Shown here one piece after another: positions 53,083 through 62,202 of a stretch of DNA of 64,000 nt. The position numbers were made by a program, and so were the translations under genes. Where the stretch lies: the NCBI GenBank assembly GCA_964636125.1, contig CAZWPX010000014.1, forward strand, positions 1 to 64,000, written 5' to 3'. Numbering within the stretch: the first letter of the stretch is position 1; every line of letters begins with the position of its first letter. The stretch comes from CAJINA01 sp964636125 (GTDB taxonomy: Bacteria; Desulfobacterota; Desulfobacteria; Desulfobacterales; CAJINA01). The notes beneath the pieces were generated by a model. The model made no database searches. It was given only the letters and a program-made list of their open reading frames with translations, and had not been told where the DNA came from.

Positions 53083-54305
53083 ATGCGCATCAATTGCCAC
53101 GCGCATGTTTTCAACCTGCCGGCTGTCTTTAATCAACAAACGATCCAGACCCTGATCAATAGGCTATTGGTCATGGCACCGCATGTGCTGACGGAAGAAC
53201 AGATCCACCCCTTGATTGCAGACCTGCTCGCCGCCGGGGCCAACGATAACAGCCCGGCCGGAATACTGGCTGGTTAAAATCTTTCCAGCGTTCAGACGCA
53301 TTGGACCGGCTGTTGAAATCAGCCACAATAGACACCCTGGAGGCCCTGGAACAGGCCAACGCACGCCTGGAGAGGCTGACGGATCGCAAAAGTTTATGGG
53401 AGACGGGCGCCGCCCTGGACCGGTTGATAGTGGAAAGCGATACTGTCGATGCGGGAAAAAAGAGCATCGCAGATCTGGTTGATTTTCTTCGGGTTGGATT
53501 TTTACCCACGATTAAGGTGGTGGCGGATGAGCTTATGGCCCAGACCCCGGAAGGTGCCGGCTGCATTGCCCTGACCATGGACATTACCCGGGATGATCGT
53601 TTCGAGCGCCAGTTCATAGCGCAGTTGGAAGAGACCGCAGATGCTGCGGCCGGCTATCCCGGGCGGATTTTTCCCTTTGTGGCGGTAAACCCGAACCGTC
53701 CCAATCACTATGCGCTCATGCAAAGAGCCTTCACCGAACTGGGCTATGTCGGGGTGAAGCTCTACCCCTCCCTGGGCTATGCCATCGATTCAGCCGCCAT
53801 GCACCGGGTTTACAAATATTGCCAGGCCCATGCGGTCCCCCTGCTCATGCATTGTTCCCCGAATGGATTTTATTATGCCGCGCAATACATTGAAAACTCG
53901 TCTCCCGACCATTGGAAAACCATTCTTGACCAATATGACGACCTTAACATCTGCTTTGGTCATTTTGGGGGCGGGGGGGCCCTGGCCGCCCGGGGTCTGC
54001 CGGATCCCGACAGCTGGACCGGGAAGATTATAAGGCTGATGGAAGACCATCCCGGTGTCTATGCGGATATCAGTTATCACGATGCGCCCATGATCGGGGG
54101 CCTGGCGGAGCGGCACTATTTTAATAATTTAAAGGCCCTGCTGCAAACAGAGACTGTCAAAGAGCGAATTCTTTTCGGGACCGACTATTTTATGATCCGG
54201 GCTCGGCTGCAAGATAAGAATTACTGGTCTTATTTTGAAGCGCATCTGGGTGATGATTTCACCATGGTTGCCGAGGTGAACCCGCAGCGCTACCTGAGCA
54301 GGTAA
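53083..54305 (+). pseudogene. Amidohydrolase-family protein, frameshifted near the start
   Basis: ATG 53083 has GGAGG 5 bp upstream and opens MRINCHAHVFNLPAV, with the metal-binding H-x-H of the TIM-barrel amidohydrolases. The frame stops at 53277. The rest continues in another frame through LKSATIDTLEALEQANARLE, FVAVNPNRPNHY, GYVGVKLYPSLGYAID, LMHCSPNGFY and ILFGTDYFMI, to YLSR at 54305. One indel between about 53240 and 53275 accounts for the break. Everything else is intact, so this may be a recent mutation or a sequence error. Confidence 0.7.
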
Positions 54306-54545
54306 GGGCCGCGGAAAATATGTTTTATCCCATTATGCATCCCGGCTTCACCCCGCCTTTGGACGATCTTCAGTTGAAAAGCCCTCGAAATAGAACCACT
54401 ATTACTGTGGCTTTTCGCCCTCAGATCGTCAGAATCCGGCGCAAATCAGGGCGCCTTCTGGAACTAAACATTTTTGCGCGAGCCCTTAGTGTGAGCGGGT
54501 GCCTGCAATTTTAGCGGCGAAGCAAAGATGCCGGCGCGGCGGGGT

Positions 54546-55204
54546 TCAACTGTCGGCATTTTCGTAAGCTGTTCTTACGGCGGAGAAGGCCTTGCGCAAA
54601 TTCGGAAACCGGACCTCGGCCAGGACCAGGTCTTCGTTCTGTCCGGCAATTTCCATTTCAAGGGCTGCTTTGCGCAGCACCCCGGCCCCCAGATTGGCCG
54701 CGCGCCCTTGATCGTGTGCGCGTAGTAGGTGACTTTTTGCATGTCACCGATTTCGATGGCGAGTTTGATTTGATCAAAATAGGCCAGGGTGTCTTCGATA
54801 AACATGGCCCACAGTTCATTGTAAAAGGCTTCGTCGCCGCCCAGGTTTTTCAAGAGCGCCTCTTTCTTTAATACGAGTGCCTCTTTAGACGGCGGCCTTC
54901 TTTCAAGCGGCTTTTCCGCCGGACCACTTCCGGTGATATAAGGTTTGAGGGCGGTATAGAGTTTTTCCGAATGGATCGGCTTGGTCAGACATGCGTCCAT
55001 CCCCGCTTCGATGCATTGGGCCTGGTCCCTCTTCATGGCATTGCCACTCAATGCGATAATCGGAACCTGATGATCAAGGACCTTAGATTGGGGATCGCGA
55101 ATGATGCGGGTAGCCTGGAGGCCGTCCATTTCAGGCATCTGAACGTCCATCAGGACCACATCAAAGCGCTTTTTCTCCAGGGCGGCCATCCAAGGACCAT
55201 ACAA
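54546..55204 (-). pseudogene. Receiver-HPt protein remnant (hybrid kinase tail), truncated and frameshifted
   Basis: The frame starts inside a receiver domain: RFDVVLMDVQMPEMDG with the phosphoacceptor Asp, then ALSGNA and LTKPIHSEKL. The first 50 residues of the domain, with the acidic pocket, are gone. A Histidine phosphotransfer domain follows, with the active His in YYAHTIKGA. Right after it one base is missing; the next frame continues AANLGAGVLRKAALEMEIAG to a stop at 54546. It is therefore the tail of a hybrid sensor kinase, damaged twice. Confidence 0.7.
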
Positions 55205-55255
55205 GATGCCCGGGCAGGTAGGACGTGGTTAAACATCTAATTATACCATAAGAGT

Positions 55256-55289
55256 AGGTCCCTTCTCGGATGAGAGGACCTATTTTTTT
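55256..55289 (+). terminator. Rho-independent terminator without an upstream gene
   Basis: TAGGTCC...TCTC pairs with GAGAGGACCTA and is followed by seven T. The nearest intact plus-strand gene end is about 950 bp upstream, which suggests that its gene was lost. Confidence 0.6.
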
Positions 55290-55419
55290 GCCCTTGCCAC
55301 CATCGCCAGTTTGTTGTACGAATCCGTTATCCGATTCTTATCCGAATTGCCAAAGTTGCGGACAGATCATACGGCACCTTTTAGGGCAAAAGAGAGGCGG
55401 TTAAGTAGTAGATATAAAT

Positions 55420-55495
55420 GGGGATGTAGCTCAGATGGGAGAGCGCAGCGTTCGCAACGCTGAGGCCAGGGGTTCGATCCCCCTCATCTCCACCA
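55420..55495 (+). tRNA. tRNA-Ala (anticodon CGC)
   Basis: Full cloverleaf with encoded CCA. The acceptor stem is GGGGATG/CATCTCC with one G-U pair, the D arm GCTC...GAGC, the anticodon stem CAGCG/CGCTG around the loop TTCGCAA, and the T arm AGGGG-TTCGATC-CCCCT. The anticodon CGC reads GCG. The accessory region with two tyrosine recombinases begins directly downstream, and tRNA 3' ends are common integration sites. Confidence 0.95.
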
Positions 55496-55544
55496 CAATA
55501 AAAACAAGGGGTTACGAGGTGTTTTCGTAACCTCTTGTTTATTG
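55496..55544 (+). terminator. Terminator hairpin directly after tRNA-Ala
   Basis: Starting at the base after CCA, CAATAAAAACAAGGGGTTAC pairs with GTAACCTCTTGTTTATTG, about 20 bp with one mismatch and a small loop, followed by a T-rich tract. It is long enough to act in both directions. Confidence 0.75.
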
Positions 55545-55555
55545 TGTTTTGGTAA

Positions 55556-57694
55556 TTGGTTACCAAGCTATCCTTTCTGAATGTTCTCGCATTCCATCAT
55601 TATGTAAAATCAAAGAAGTCTGCTACGGGAGTCCTTACGCATACTATCGCGCACAATGATGTAATCATTACCGTGGATAAGCTAAACGGGGCTGTTAGCG
55701 AGGCCATAGAAAACGTAAAGGTTTACCTGTTCACGGCCGCCGGCAGTTACCAGGGGCTTAACAGCCCAACCGATACTGCCGGTCAGGTAACATTCAGTCT
55801 GCCCGCAGCCGATTACAAGGTCAGGGCGGATTACCTATCCGGCCAGTATTGGTCCGAGGTGTTCAACCAGGCCGATCAGGTCATCACCGTTAGCGAGGGC
55901 ACTGCCGCGATCACCGTATCCAGCGGCGTCGCGACCCTGGAAAACGTTCCGGTATATGTGTTTACAGCCTCAGGGTCGTACCTGGGCCTTAATGGCGCTA
56001 CGGATTCCAGCGGTCTGGTGGAGTTTGTTTTGCCGGTCGGTGACTACAAGTTCAGAGCCGATTACCAGAGCAGCCAGTACTGGGCTACTGACACTATTGC
56101 GGCCGACCAGGTCAATGTCATTGATCTTAATACCGGCGGCGGTGATTTTGTGCTGACTGTGCAAAAAGCTACCGGTGTTCCCATGGTGGATGTGCCGGTT
56201 TATGCCTTCTCGCCGGCGGGCAGTTATCTGGGCATCAATGCACGGACCGACACTTCCGGTCAGGCGAGCTTTAGCTTGTCGGAAGGCAGCTACATGTTCC
56301 GCACCGATTATCTGGGGTATCAGTTCTGGTCTAATGTCTGCTCGATACCGGGCCTGCTATCTGATGCATTGACCATCGATCATACTGATGTATCAATCTC
56401 GGTCAGCCAGGTGTACGGTCTGGATAGCGAGCCTTTGGACAATATCCCGGTATACCTGTTTACGGAATCCGGATCTTATCAGGGTGTCAATGCCAGGACC
56501 GATGCTGCTATCCAGGTTGTGTTCAGTTTGCCGGATAAGGCCTACAAGGTGCGGGCGGATTATCTTGGAGGCCAGCATTGGTCGGATGTTTTTACATCAG
56601 AGGCTGCCGTAGTGGATATCGAGCATGGATATGCCAATATCCATGTGACGGATCTTGGTTTCGATGTTGATGCTGCTTCTGTTTATCTGTTTACCCAGGC
56701 TGGGTCCTATTTGGGAAGGGTACAGCAGACAGATGCAGCCGGGCAGGCAGCGTTTCTGATTCCGGCCGGCGCCTATAAGTTCCGGGTGGACTACTCTGGG
56801 ACTCAGTTTTGGTCGGATGTAGTCAATATTTTGGCCGGGGAAGAGACTGTTGTCGACCTGGCATTGGATCTGCTTGCTTTGGATGATACCAAAAACCCGC
56901 AACCGAAAAGGTTTGATGGGGTTCCGCCCAAGCTTGAACCGGTTATGTTGGCCTCCTTAATGGATATCACCGGTATACTCAACCAGTCTGTGGTTGCTGC
57001 CACTGGACCGGATGCGCTATATTGGTATATTAATGACCATCTTGGGACGCCTCAGAAGGTTGTTGATGGGGATCAGGTTGTTGTTTGGGAAGGATTGCAG
57101 GAGCCTTTTGGCAAGACGACGGTAACGGTTGATTCTCTGGATAATGGTTTCAGGTTCCCGGGCCAGTTGTTCGATACCGAGTCCGGGCTGCATTACAATT
57201 ACCATCGTTACTATGATCCTTCCATTGGCCGTTACCTCCGGGCTGATCCAGTCGGCTTGGTTGGTGGAATAAACCTATACACCTACGCTAATCTAAATCC
57301 GATTAACTTTTTTGATCCATTTGGATTATGGAGATATCCCACTATTGGGATAGTACGTGGGGCTGATAGATGGGGAAGTGGCAATTATGAAGCAAGCCGG
57401 GATCGTGGGACGAGAACCCATGCCGGCGTTGACTATAGTGGACCTGCTGATTCGCTTGTTGTTGCTCCACTAAGCGGGTCAGTGGAAACAATTGACGAAG
57501 GCATAAGAATAACAGGAAGAGTAGACGGTGTTATATATTCAACAAGGGTTCTTCATATCAATGCCGAAATTCAAAATGGTACTGTAGTCGCAGAAGGAGA
57601 TATAATCGGAACCGTTGAAGACACCCCAATATCCTGGTATAACAAATCACGCCCATGTAGAAATCTATCAAATCCAGAATGGATTAACCACTAG
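55556..57694 (+). CDS. RHS-family polymorphic toxin tail with M23 peptidase domain, frameshifted at the end
   Basis: A 712-residue frame with a doubtful TTG start, so the protein is probably 5'-truncated. Five beta-rich repeats of about 80 residues each carry GSY-x-G-x-N and YK-x-R-x-DY (GSY at about 62, 140, 222, 306, 383). The RHS core follows: YWYINDHLGTPQKVVDGD, ESGLHYNYHRYYDPSIGRYL and PINFFDPFGLW near 595. The variable tail is an M23 (LytM) peptidase with HAGVDYSG near 621. The frame then shifts near 57640; the next frame gives TNHAHVEIYQ, the second zinc motif, and ends at 57737. The intact toxin would cut peptidoglycan cross-links. Confidence 0.75.
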   Translation: MVTKLSFLNVLAFHHYVKSKKSATGVLTHTIAHNDVIITVDKLNGAVSEAIENVKVYLFTAAGSYQGLNSPTDTAGQVTFSLPAADYKVRADYLSGQYWSEVFNQADQVITVSEGTAAITVSSGVATLENVPVYVFTASGSYLGLNGATDSSGLVEFVLPVGDYKFRADYQSSQYWATDTIAADQVNVIDLNTGGGDFVLTVQKATGVPMVDVPVYAFSPAGSYLGINARTDTSGQASFSLSEGSYMFRTDYLGYQFWSNVCSIPGLLSDALTIDHTDVSISVSQVYGLDSEPLDNIPVYLFTESGSYQGVNARTDAAIQVVFSLPDKAYKVRADYLGGQHWSDVFTSEAAVVDIEHGYANIHVTDLGFDVDAASVYLFTQAGSYLGRVQQTDAAGQAAFLIPAGAYKFRVDYSGTQFWSDVVNILAGEETVVDLALDLLALDDTKNPQPKRFDGVPPKLEPVMLASLMDITGILNQSVVAATGPDALYWYINDHLGTPQKVVDGDQVVVWEGLQEPFGKTTVTVDSLDNGFRFPGQLFDTESGLHYNYHRYYDPSIGRYLRADPVGLVGGINLYTYANLNPINFFDPFGLWRYPTIGIVRGADRWGSGNYEASRDRGTRTHAGVDYSGPADSLVVAPLSGSVETIDEGIRITGRVDGVIYSTRVLHINAEIQNGTVVAEGDIIGTVEDTPISWYNKSRPCRNLSNPEWINH

Positions 57695-57736
57695 GCTCAA
57701 TCCAAGAGACTACGTTCCAGAGGACGGTTGCGACTA

Positions 57737-58177
57737 ATGAAACGTAAAATATTATTTTGTTTTCTATTCATTTTTATTTTGTTGAATCAGCAAAAGGTCT
57801 TAGCTGGCCAAGACACTGTAGTCAATTTTGAATCGCCAGAAAGTACTATAGAAACTTATTATACATTTTATTTTGACAGGTCTATTATTGCGAGATGCCA
57901 TAATCCTCAAGGTTATGACGGTAAGTTAGAAAAATTCTGGGATGATTACAAAATTGTAGATAAAAAAGCTTCTAAGAAACTGGGCAATCTTACTTCTTCT
58001 GGTGTTTTGATTTCGAACGGTGCTGTTGAAATTGTTGTGGAAGTTACAATGAGCAAGAAGAATAAGGGCTCTACAATAAAAACTAAATTCTGGTATCTAT
58101 TACAAGAAATCGATAATGAGTGGAAAATCATTGAACATAGCCATATCGCTGATAAAAATTATCCAGCATATGATTGA
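57737..58177 (+). CDS. Periplasmic immunity-protein candidate
   Basis: A 146-residue exported protein: MKRKILFCFLFIFILLNQQK, then cleavage near LAGQD. The mature part has VEVTMSKKNKG and FWYLLQEIDNEWKIIEH, resembling small NTF2-like or DUF4878-type domains. Its ATG overlaps the stop of the shifted RHS frame as TAATG, so it was coupled to the toxin. Export to the periplasm is where protection against a peptidoglycan peptidase would be needed. Function is inferred only from position and signal peptide. GC is low compared with the chromosome. Confidence 0.6.
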   Translation: MKRKILFCFLFIFILLNQQKVLAGQDTVVNFESPESTIETYYTFYFDRSIIARCHNPQGYDGKLEKFWDDYKIVDKKASKKLGNLTSSGVLISNGAVEIVVEVTMSKKNKGSTIKTKFWYLLQEIDNEWKIIEHSHIADKNYPAYD

Positions 58178-58251
58178 AATGTTTGCATTCGATATTTTCT
58201 TCCTTATGCGAGAGCCTTAAAGAGATAATTAGATCAAAATGATTCACAGAC

Positions 58252-58285
58252 GGCGGTTAAAGGAATCATTCTTTAGCCGCCTTTT
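58252..58285 (+). terminator. Rho-independent terminator after the immunity gene
   Basis: GGCGGTTAAAG pairs with CTTTAGCCGCC around an 8-nt loop and is followed by TTTT. It closes the RHS/immunity unit 75 bp after its last stop. Confidence 0.75.
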
Positions 58286-58366
58286 AAATGTTTGCAATTA
58301 GTAACATTACCATGATTGAACTCGAGTGACAGTTTCCGTAACAGGAAACATCGAAAGGGGGCAATC

Positions 58367-58822
58367 ATGGATAGATACGGCCAGTGCAAATTCTGCAAGC
58401 GTACCTACCAAAAGAACCCACGCGTCAAAACCCAACAATATTGCAACAAACCCGAATGCCAGCGGGCCAGAAAACGCCGCTGGCAACGTCATAAGATGGC
58501 CGCAGATCCGGACTACCGTCAAAATCAGATTGACTGCAATCGCAGATGGCGCAAATGCAATCCTGGCTATTGGCAGGAATACAGAAAGCGCCGTAAGTCG
58601 TACGCGGATCAGAATCGTCAAATGCAGAAAATTCGTAACCTGAAAAGAGTCATCAAACCCACGATTGCAAAGATGGACGCGTCAATTTCCAAACACTCTG
58701 TAACTTCAGGGAGTTACTACCTGATCAACAAACAGGCCCTGATTGCAAAGAAGGACAGGTTCTTCCAGAAAGTCTTCATATTCCCAGCTACTTACGCCAA
58801 TTCCCCTGCGATTGCAAAATAG
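58367..58822 (+). CDS. Basic zinc-finger protein of a mobile element
   Basis: A 151-residue protein; ATG 58367 has AAAGGGGG about 8 bp upstream. The N-terminus MDRYGQCKFCKRTYQ with YCNKPECQRARKRRWQ has two Cys pairs likely binding zinc. The following region is very basic with aromatic spacing (NRRWRKCNPGYWQEYRKRRK). This type of protein recurs in deltaproteobacterial elements next to primase and recombinase genes and is a likely DNA-binding factor. The exact role is unknown. Confidence 0.6.
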   Translation: MDRYGQCKFCKRTYQKNPRVKTQQYCNKPECQRARKRRWQRHKMAADPDYRQNQIDCNRRWRKCNPGYWQEYRKRRKSYADQNRQMQKIRNLKRVIKPTIAKMDASISKHSVTSGSYYLINKQALIAKKDRFFQKVFIFPATYANSPAIAK

Positions 58823-58879
58823 GACTCGATAGCAAACCCGCCCGGCACCTAACTATATTGAAGCCAAAAGAGGTGCTCG

Positions 58880-59695
58880 ATGTCTGTAATCACCATAGAA
58901 TCAAAAAAGCTGTTAAAAAGAGTAACCGACTTTTACCGGCAATCACTTTCGGAAAATTCAGAGGCGATAACTTATCTGCGTGATAAACTGCTTATCCACC
59001 GGAATCTTGTGATAGACGACCTTGGCCTTGGTTTCAGCAATGGATCCCTGGTAGCCGCTCTTCCAGATGACCCAACCCTGGTTTCAAAACTACTCTCCCT
59101 TGGCATCCTTGACAAAAAGGGACAGGAGAAACTCACTAACTGCATTGTAGTCCCACTGACTGACCGAAAAGGGGATATCATTAACTTGCACGCTCGTAGC
59201 ATTAGAAAGCGCCATGCCTGGTGCACGAATTGGTCTGGTTATGGAATGCTCAATATTTGAGCACTCAGAGCGTTTGAAACGATCATGATTGTGCCAACAG
59301 TAAAAGACTTGCTTGTCTTTTATGATCGAGGATATCCCAATTGTGTACATATTTATTCCCGGAAGAACCTGGAAGAATTTAACCCCTTGGCAGGTGTTAG
59401 TAGACTTAAAGAAATCACGCTGATCAGATTCGGTTCAGCACAAAGAAAGAGCTGCTTGAAGGTTCTTGAACCGTATCTGATTAAAAGAAGGATAATCCTG
59501 CGAACACTGACGATCCCGGGCAGATCTGCACTCGCTTATTTTAAAAAGCATTCAAACGTAGAATTTGATGAGCTATTACAACGAAACAGGCGCGTATCCA
59601 AAAAGTCTACTTTTGATAAGGAATCTGCTAAACCAGATAGCTACGCAGAAAACCCTACCGGCTTCTTTTATAGAATATGGAAACCGAAAATATGA
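58880..59695 (+). pseudogene. Toprim primase of mobile element, interrupted by in-frame TGA
   Basis: The first part encodes LKRVTDFYRQSLSENSEAIT, YLRDKLL and a Toprim-entry segment IVVPLTDRKGDIINLHARSI. An in-frame TGA stands at 59258-59260. The same frame continues ALRAFETIMIVPTVKDLLVF, then YDRGYPNC and the rest of the fold to 59695. The usual N-terminal CHC2 zinc finger is missing. Near 59680 the coding phase passes to the next frame, which carries the AAA+ domain. Originally this was one primase-helicase gene; now it has at least two lesions. Confidence 0.6.
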
Positions 59696-61217
59696 AATCA
59701 AGGGCATTCAGAAAAAAAGTACCCAACTGAAGGTTACGATCAAGGCTATTTTGGAAGCAGGCAGCAACTCACCATTCGAGATTTCTACGGTGGATATGTA
59801 TTCCTACCGGGCCAGGGTCTGGTTTGCCAAATTGTGCGCGGATCTGTTCGCAGAACCGGAAGATTTGATCCAGATGGATCTGCATCACATTTTGGAACAT
59901 GCTGAAGTGTTCCAGGCATCTAAAAAGCGAACGACAATCCAGATGACTGAAAAGGAAAAGCGAGAGGCCCTGCGGTTTTTGCAAAATCCCGAACTGCTGG
60001 ATGAAATCCTTTTAGATTTTGAATCCATCGGGGTTGTAGGTGAACGCACAAACAAACTTGTGGGGTACCTGGCCGCAGTCTCAAGAAAACTCAGTGAGCC
60101 TCTTTCGACCCTGATCCAATCTCGGAGTGCAGCCGGTAAATCCACCCTTCAGGATGCTATCTTGAAGCTGGCCCCTGATGAAGACGTGATGAAATACACC
60201 CGGATCACGGACCAGGCCCTGTTCTATTCGGGAGAGGACGCCTTTTGTCACAAGATCCTTGCGATCGAGGAAGGGTCGGGTATGGAAAGGGCGGCATACT
60301 CCATTCGCAACATCCAGTCCGCCGGTAAAATTACCGTTGCTGCTGCCGGTAAATCCTCAGCATCGGGCGGGCTGCAAACTCGGGAATATACCGTTAAGGG
60401 TCCGGTTTCTGTCATGGTTACAACGACTGCCACCACTTTGGATGAAGAGACCGCCAGCCGGTTCATTGTATTAACCATCGATGAAAGCACTGAAATGACC
60501 AGGGCAATTCATGAGCACCATCGCACCGCAGAGGCCTTAGAAGGCATTTTGTCCGAGCGAAATCATAGGAAACTGGTAGCTAAACATCACAATGCCCAAC
60601 GTCTGTTAAAACCGATTGTCGTTGTAAACCCCTATGCAAAGCATCTGACCTATCCGACTGCATCACTGAAAACCCGTCGGGACTTTAAGAAGTACCTGGG
60701 GTTGATTAAATCGGTTGCGTTTTTACACCAGTTTCAGAGGGAAAAAGCGTCTGTCGATATTGCCGGCGTAAAAATGGAATATATTGAGGTAACACCAGTC
60801 GATATCGAAAAGACCAATGCACTGGCTACCGAGGTTCTATGCCATAGTCTGGACGATCTGTCTGCTCCATCACGGCAGTTGCTTGGGCTGATATTCAAGA
60901 TGGTGACTACCCTGGCTGACCGACACCAAGTGCCCATCGCGAAAGTTGCCTTCACTCGCCGGATGATCCGGGAACATACGGGTTGGTCAAACTGGCAGGT
61001 CCGCAGTTATTTGCCGCCCCTGGTGGATCTGGAATACCTGGTTCATCAATCCGGTTCGCGCAAAAACCGTTATACCTACGCGATAAACCGTGAAGGCGGA
61101 AAAGCAATTATTGAAACAGAACTGCAACTTACGTCAATTTCGGAACTATGCCAAACTTCAAGAAAATCAAAAGCGCATGTGCGGGGCATGGGTGGTGGCA
61201 AAAATCATCATAACTGA
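59565..61217 (+). CDS. AAA+ ATPase/helicase part of the element's replication protein
   Basis: A 550-residue frame. The first 38 codons run out of phase over the primase gene; true homology begins near NRKYEIKGIQKKSTQLKVTI. Walker A is SRSAAGKST near residue 189, Walker B KILAIEEG near 230 and a sensor segment VMVTTTATTLDEETASRF. This matches the phage/plasmid-type helicase domain that follows Toprim primases in integrative elements. The C-terminal 150 residues (FTRRMIREHTGWSNWQVRSY) contain a winged helix. Without the primase in frame it may be unexpressed, as no ribosome site precedes it. Confidence 0.65.
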   Translation: MMSYYNETGAYPKSLLLIRNLLNQIATQKTLPASFIEYGNRKYEIKGIQKKSTQLKVTIKAILEAGSNSPFEISTVDMYSYRARVWFAKLCADLFAEPEDLIQMDLHHILEHAEVFQASKKRTTIQMTEKEKREALRFLQNPELLDEILLDFESIGVVGERTNKLVGYLAAVSRKLSEPLSTLIQSRSAAGKSTLQDAILKLAPDEDVMKYTRITDQALFYSGEDAFCHKILAIEEGSGMERAAYSIRNIQSAGKITVAAAGKSSASGGLQTREYTVKGPVSVMVTTTATTLDEETASRFIVLTIDESTEMTRAIHEHHRTAEALEGILSERNHRKLVAKHHNAQRLLKPIVVVNPYAKHLTYPTASLKTRRDFKKYLGLIKSVAFLHQFQREKASVDIAGVKMEYIEVTPVDIEKTNALATEVLCHSLDDLSAPSRQLLGLIFKMVTTLADRHQVPIAKVAFTRRMIREHTGWSNWQVRSYLPPLVDLEYLVHQSGSRKNRYTYAINREGGKAIIETELQLTSISELCQTSRKSKAHVRGMGGGKNHHN

Positions 61218-61287
61218 CCAAATTAATAGTTAAAACCTTTTCCATAGGTGGTCTTTGGAAAAAAAGAAGCAGCATATATAAAAAACC

Positions 61288-62202
61288 ATGGACGTCATCA
61301 TAGCTATAAATAAATTTCTAAAGCATTTACGGTCATCCGGCTACGCTAAAAACACCCTGGAAGGCTACACAAAAGGGATTATGGCTTTCCGCCGGTTTCT
61401 TGAGCAGTTAGGTGTTGAAGAAATCAAGCAGGTTAGCGAGGAAACGATAAAGCAATATCAGCTGATACTGGTGAACAGCCCTATTGCACCTGAGACCCGG
61501 GCATTGAAAATCAGACCGGTGAAGAGACTTTTCGAGTACCTCGTTCAGATCAATTATCTGCTTATTAACCCCGCTGACAACATCGTGGAGTGTTCCCGCC
61601 GCCAGCGAAAAATCGGGCTTGTACTGAGTGTCAGTAAAATGACCGCACTTTTTAAACAACCGGACATGAATACACTGGTCGGGATTCGCAATCGGGCGAC
61701 TATGGAATTGCTTTACTCAACCGGAATTCGGCTGGGTGAACTGTTGGGGCTGCAGATAAATGATGTGGATCTGGAAGGTGGGTTTGTATTCGTAAGGCGG
61801 GGAAAAGGTGCCAGGCATCGGGTCGTTCCGTTGGGGGATCAGGCTTCCGGTTTTCTGTCTGAGTATCTTCAGCATGTAAGGCCACATCACAGCAATACCG
61901 ATTCAAACAGCCAAACGTTATTTTTAACTGCCTGGGGAGGTCCCCTTTCGGCAGAAGTGATTCGGCAGTTCCTAAGATCCTATAGAACAGCAGCCGGCAT
62001 TGATACCCCGGTATCCCCGCATGTATTCAGAAGGACCTGTGCAACACACTTGCTAAATGCTGGAACCGACATCCGTTATGTGCAGCAGCTTCTCGGACAC
62101 ACCTCTCTGAAAGTCACCCATTGCTGTACAAAAGTGTTGCCGGTGGATATAAAAAACACTCACATCAAAACACATCCAGGGGTGGCCGATGCCGACTATT
62201 GA
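61288..62202 (+). CDS. Tyrosine recombinase 1, catalytic Tyr replaced by Cys
   Basis: A 304-residue XerC/D-like integrase with an N-terminal SAM-like core-binding domain (FLKHLRSSGYAKNTLEGYTK). Its catalytic domain shows Arg I in STGIRLGELLGL, Lys in RRGKGARHR, His-x-x-Arg in SPHVFRRTCATHLL and His in LGHTSLKVTH. The nucleophile position aligned with the next gene's QIYTRV reads HCCTKV, so Cys280 (TGT) stands where Tyr (TAT) is expected. DNA cleavage should be lost or strongly reduced. It overlaps the second recombinase by 14 bp and may now act only as a structural partner. Confidence 0.8.
   Translation: MDVIIAINKFLKHLRSSGYAKNTLEGYTKGIMAFRRFLEQLGVEEIKQVSEETIKQYQLILVNSPIAPETRALKIRPVKRLFEYLVQINYLLINPADNIVECSRRQRKIGLVLSVSKMTALFKQPDMNTLVGIRNRATMELLYSTGIRLGELLGLQINDVDLEGGFVFVRRGKGARHRVVPLGDQASGFLSEYLQHVRPHHSNTDSNSQTLFLTAWGGPLSAEVIRQFLRSYRTAAGIDTPVSPHVFRRTCATHLLNAGTDIRYVQQLLGHTSLKVTHCCTKVLPVDIKNTHIKTHPGVADADY

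Noticed and set aside
54320..54514. Small plus-strand frame after the amidohydrolase
   Set aside because: No ribosome site and no recognisable sequence; it lies in a gap between two decayed genes.
59258..59260. Selenocysteine reading of the in-frame TGA
   Set aside because: The Toprim family has no known selenocysteine at this place, and a second lesion (frameshift) follows in the same gene, so decay is simpler.
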